Positions 62,143-64,000 of a stretch of 64,000 bases of DNA are shown piece by piece (positions within the stretch are counted from its first letter, which is position 1; each line of letters starts with the position of its first letter). Where the stretch lies: the NCBI GenBank assembly GCA_023229525.1, contig JALNZC010000007.1, forward strand, positions 62,001 through 126,000, read 5' to 3'. The DNA comes from Bacteroidales bacterium. Its GTDB lineage: Bacteria > Bacteroidota > Bacteroidia > Bacteroidales > FEN-979. The notes below the pieces were generated by a model. The model worked only from the letters and a program-made list of their open reading frames with translations. It had not been told where the DNA came from and ran no database searches. The position numbers and the translations under genes are program-made.

Positions 62143-63417
62143 TTATCTGGTTTTTCTTCTGCTTAAAAGGTCGTCGACAATGTCCTCAACCACCACGACA
62201 CCCTCCATCTGTCTTTCCTTATTAATTACAGGAACAGCAAGCAGATTATATTTGGAAACCAACTCTGCAAGTGAATCTACTTTATCGTCATCGAATACAC
62301 TCACCGGATTTTTTGTCATGATGTCCTTCAGACGCTTGGCCGGATCGGCAATTACAAGTTCACCCAGCGAAATGACAGAAAGGAAATGCTCATTTTTATC
62401 TATCACAATGATCGAGTAGATATGTGAAGGCTCCGGTTGCTGTTTACGAAGTTCCTGAAAAGTGTCAGCCACAGAAAGGTTTTCATTGAAAGTATAATAA
62501 TCGGTAGTCATCAGTGATCCCACATACTTATTCTGATATTCCAGTAATTCCCTAACCTCTTCGGAAGATTCTTTTTCCATCTCCTCCAACAATTTTTCTG
62601 CTTTATCTTCGGTCAGTGAATCGAGCAGGTCTGCTACTTCGTCAGCCGGCATTTTCTCAAGTACGTCGGCGACTTTCTCAACAGGCAGGCTCTCAACAAT
62701 GTGAATCTGGGCATGGGGTTCCAGTTCCTCAAGAACGTCTGCTGCTTTTTCTTCATCAAGGGAGGCAAACACCACTGTCCGGGATTGTTTATCAAGATCC
62801 TCAATAATATCGGCCAGATCGGAAGGATGTAAGGTATTTAACTTGGATGAAGCCTTTGAAAGCTTGATACTCGCATTGGTAAAATCAACAGCTTCAATAT
62901 CATCCCATAAAATGAACTTCCCGGGAATGTCGATGTTGAAAATATCCAGGATCGTCTGGATAGGTATGTCAATCCCGATTCTCCGGAGCAAACCCTCAAT
63001 TCCCACATCCACGGCAATAGCATAAGTACCGGAAGGAATCATCACCAAACGTATGTCGTTAACACGAACGAGTTTTCGGCCGTTGATATCGACAATCTGT
63101 TTATCCTGAATATTTTCCGCCAACCAAAAACAATTTAAGAATGATTCGGGAGAAATATCAAGTATTTCCTGACAAGTAATTCTGAGTTTTCGTTTGAATT
63201 TTTTAATTTCAAATGATGAAAAATCGATAATCCGGGTCATATCCCCATTTTTTGCTTTAACAGCAACCACACGAGGTCGTATAGGTTCTGCCTCATTACC
63301 CGGCAATGGTGTTTGATCGATCAGAAGATCTTTGATCCTTCCCAGGTTTATGCCATCATCAGAAATGTAACTTTTCCCAAGAATCTGGCTTAAATAGAAG
63401 GTAATTTGCGATGTCAT
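62143..63417 (-). CDS. PRC-barrel, MgtE N-domain and CBS protein without a membrane part
   Basis: A 424-residue cytoplasmic protein. Residues about 1-165 hold two PRC-barrel-like units (SYISDDGINLGRIKDLLID and GRKLVRVNDIRLVMIP are the start strands). Residues about 190-290 are an MgtE N-terminal superhelix (LHPSDLADIIEDLDKQSR, LPVEKVADVLEKMPADEVADLL in part). Residues about 300-424 are a CBS pair (VGSLMTTDYYTFNE, DIMTKNPVSVFDDDKV). In MgtE these domains sense Mg2+ and gate the channel; here the channel is absent and an Nramp protein follows. The start at 63417 is preferred to an upstream ATG. Confidence 0.88.
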   Translation of the reverse strand: MTSQITFYLSQILGKSYISDDGINLGRIKDLLIDQTPLPGNEAEPIRPRVVAVKAKNGDMTRIIDFSSFEIKKFKRKLRITCQEILDISPESFLNCFWLAENIQDKQIVDINGRKLVRVNDIRLVMIPSGTYAIAVDVGIEGLLRRIGIDIPIQTILDIFNIDIPGKFILWDDIEAVDFTNASIKLSKASSKLNTLHPSDLADIIEDLDKQSRTVVFASLDEEKAADVLEELEPHAQIHIVESLPVEKVADVLEKMPADEVADLLDSLTEDKAEKLLEEMEKESSEEVRELLEYQNKYVGSLMTTDYYTFNENLSVADTFQELRKQQPEPSHIYSIIVIDKNEHFLSVISLGELVIADPAKRLKDIMTKNPVSVFDDDKVDSLAELVSKYNLLAVPVINKERQMEGVVVVEDIVDDLLSRRKTR

Positions 63418-63561
63418 GTCAGCCTCCTTCCTGTGTTTCACGTCAAAGAAGGATGAAGAACCATGATGCAAATCAGGTTTACACCCTTGAGTGGCGTGGT
63501 GGGGTTATTTGAATCTCTCTCGCAGGTCCGTCGTCCATTTGAATGAAAAAAATCGGTGGGG

Positions 63562-63569
63562 CAAAATTA
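63562..63569 (-). promoter_or_regulatory. -7 box TAATTTTG before the MgtE_N-Nramp pair
   Basis: CAAAATTA on the plus strand, overlapping the mutY stop codon. It would give a leader of roughly 140 nt before 63417, the longest in this part of the window. The leader was checked by eye for known riboswitch cores and none fits. Confidence 0.4.
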
Positions 63570-64000
63570 AAAAAAACGTTGTCTTTGTTCAAGAAATTTT
63601 TCAATTAATCGTGGTACAGGGATCTTTTTTAAATCGTAGACCCTTATCCAACCTTCAGGCAGTCCGGAAACCTGTTTTACTTTAATCTCAAAAAAACGTG
63701 CGAAAATTACCTGATGGGTAAGCACATGGCGAAAAATTGCCGACCGGTGTACCTGGGATTCCGGTTCTAATTGTTTGATTATAGACCACTCCGGCATTGA
63801 TTTTAAAGAGTCGGTTGTGATCGCTTTCGAAGTTTCAATCAAAGGGAAATCATACAATCCCTTCCAGATATCCTGTGTTATCCTTTTTCTTATAATCAAA
63901 GAATTCCCGGTTTCACAATTAATCACAAGGTAATTAAAGTGACGGACACGTTGTTTCGCTGGTTTTGTGTTTACCGGTAACAGCTGTACCAACCGATTAC
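63567..64000 (-). CDS. mutY: A/G-specific adenine glycosylase, C-terminal part (5' truncated by window edge)
   Basis: The C-terminal Nudix-like domain of MutY, which recognises 8-oxoguanine opposite adenine. The frame is open to the window edge. Visible markers are LPVNTKPAKQRVRHFNYLV at the domain start, IWKGLYDFPLIE, and HVLTHQVIFARFFEI (the usual H-x-LTHQ... segment), then PVPRLIEKFL near the end. The helix-hairpin-helix and iron-sulfur parts lie outside. In Bacteroidota mutY usually neighbours ssb; here the MgtE_N-Nramp pair lies between them. Confidence 0.93.
   Translation of the reverse strand, partial: NRLVQLLPVNTKPAKQRVRHFNYLVINCETGNSLIIRKRITQDIWKGLYDFPLIETSKAITTDSLKSMPEWSIIKQLEPESQVHRSAIFRHVLTHQVIFARFFEIKVKQVSGLPEGWIRVYDLKKIPVPRLIEKFLEQRQRFF

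Noticed and set aside
63418..63561. Glycine, M-box or manganese riboswitch before the MgtE_N-Nramp pair
   Set aside because: A GAGAGA stretch and a GCCAC...GGGUGUAAACC stretch recall a glycine riboswitch loosely, but the conserved core bases do not line up and the context is wrong; no M-box or yybP-ykoY core is present.

Overview
The window looks like chromosome of an environmental member of the Bacteroidota, most likely Bacteroidales-like. The evidence is a fused MurF-alanine racemase, a fused DAHP synthase-chorismate mutase, the gliding lipoprotein GldD, several secreted proteins with type IX secretion (T9SS) C-terminal sorting domains, the futalosine menaquinone enzyme MqnC, and recurring -7 promoter boxes of the Bacteroidota form TAnnTTTG. 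No rRNA, tRNA or CRISPR array was seen.

Layout. 0-2.7 kb: the end of penicillin-binding protein 1A and a saccharopine-dehydrogenase-like enzyme. 2.8-12.5 kb: a tight minus-strand operon (AlgJ/AlgX-like O-acetylation protein, giant papain-like T9SS protein, membrane-anchored FG-GAP protein, GH16 lipoprotein). 12.6-27 kb: a glycan-assembly region with GT2 transferases, a methyltransferase, an AlgI-like MBOAT acyltransferase, a second AlgJ/X-like protein and several PMT/ArnT-like integral-membrane proteins, plus remains of a mini IS4 element and of a lost gene. 27-35 kb: an AT-rich stretch with a response regulator, a GH16 enzyme, an endosialidase-chaperone-like T9SS protein and a dead multidomain GH16 gene split by an intact IS701-family element. 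35-39 kb: another membrane glycosyltransferase-like protein, a small relative of its C-terminal module, dense short-repeat arrays and a GT2. 39-64 kb: housekeeping genes (murF-alr, pdxA, pepA, mqnC, waaA, pepD, pfkA, recJ, asnS, aroG-CM, corA, gldD, ssb, an Nramp-MgtE_N pair and the end of mutY).

The genes from 2.8 to 39 kb probably act together on an envelope or extracellular polysaccharide: polyprenyl-sugar GT2s and PMT-like transferases assemble it, the MBOAT/AlgJ-X proteins acetylate it, and GH16 and T9SS proteins trim or bind it. A jelly-roll-like module ending in a YFWN...DDFE-type signature is shared by five proteins and one pseudogene here.

The most unusual feature is a set of very short tandem-repeat families with 7- or 8-bp units (TGGATGC/AGGATAC, GGACGAA, AAGTGGAC, GTTAGTGA/TCACCATC). 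They fill gene junctions and, as inverted pairs, sit in frame inside murF-alr and pepA. The 39.2-kb copy forms a 33-bp hairpin with one mismatch. The second system worth attention is an Nramp transporter lacking the usual metal-site motifs, paired with a PRC-barrel/MgtE_N/CBS protein that has no membrane domain.
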